Shown here: positions 6,871 through 6,885 of the stretch, piece after piece
Layout of the letters: each line of letters opens with the position of its first letter
How positions within the stretch are numbered: the first letter of the stretch is position 1
From: Candidatus Hermodarchaeota archaeon
Lineage (GTDB): Archaea; Asgardarchaeota; Hermodarchaeia; Hermodarchaeales; Hermodarchaeaceae
Reading direction: 5' to 3'
Length of the DNA stretch: 6,885 nt
NCBI GenBank assembly: GCA_016840595.1
Contig: JAEOSA010000105.1
Location: forward strand, 1-6,885
Notes under the pieces: generated by a model
Seen by the model: the letters and a program-made list of their open reading frames with translations, nothing else
Database searches by the model: none
Told to the model about the DNA's origin: nothing
Position numbers and translations under genes: made by a program

Positions 6871-6885
6871 GTGAGGGGGGTGGGG

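Overview
The window holds five protein-coding genes on moderate-GC (by eye mid-40s percent), densely packed prokaryotic DNA. No gap exceeds 70 bases, and I found no RNA gene, insertion sequence, CRISPR array or origin. The organism is uncertain. A GGTGA-type ribosome binding site, an AT-rich box about 27 bases before a likely start codon, and the protein families present would fit an anaerobic archaeon, possibly of the Asgard or Bathyarchaeia kind, but an anaerobic bacterium cannot be excluded. The FeS aldo/keto reductase and the flavodoxin point to anaerobic redox metabolism.

Layout. The plus strand carries the 3' part of a very large UvrA-like ATPase gene (1-2697, open at the left edge). 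Its stop overlaps by ATGA the start of a protein with prenyltransferase/squalene-cyclase-type alpha/alpha toroid repeats (2694-3737). After 66 bases comes an M20-family metallopeptidase homologue (3804-5225). A convergent junction of 23 bases follows. On the minus strand a flavodoxin (6839-6291) and an aldo/keto reductase with a C-terminal two-cluster ferredoxin module (6274-5249) form a likely two-gene operon read from the right edge.

What stands out. (1) The UvrA-like protein shows the end of one ABC module followed by two complete ABC modules in a single frame, so it is more than a standard two-module UvrA and is probably a tandem UvrA-UvrA fusion. Its visible complete unit lacks the UvrB-binding domain and has an altered signature motif and Q-loop in its first ATPase. 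(2) It is translationally coupled to the toroid protein, which suggests a joint function that I cannot name. (3) The M20 homologue keeps the fold landmarks and the catalytic glutamate pair but, by eye alignment, has lost three of the five usual metal ligands (His to Met, bridging Asp to Asn, Asp to Phe). (4) The flavodoxin and FeS aldo/keto reductase look like an electron-carrier and reductase pair.

Functional statements rest on motif recognition and alignment from memory, without database searches.
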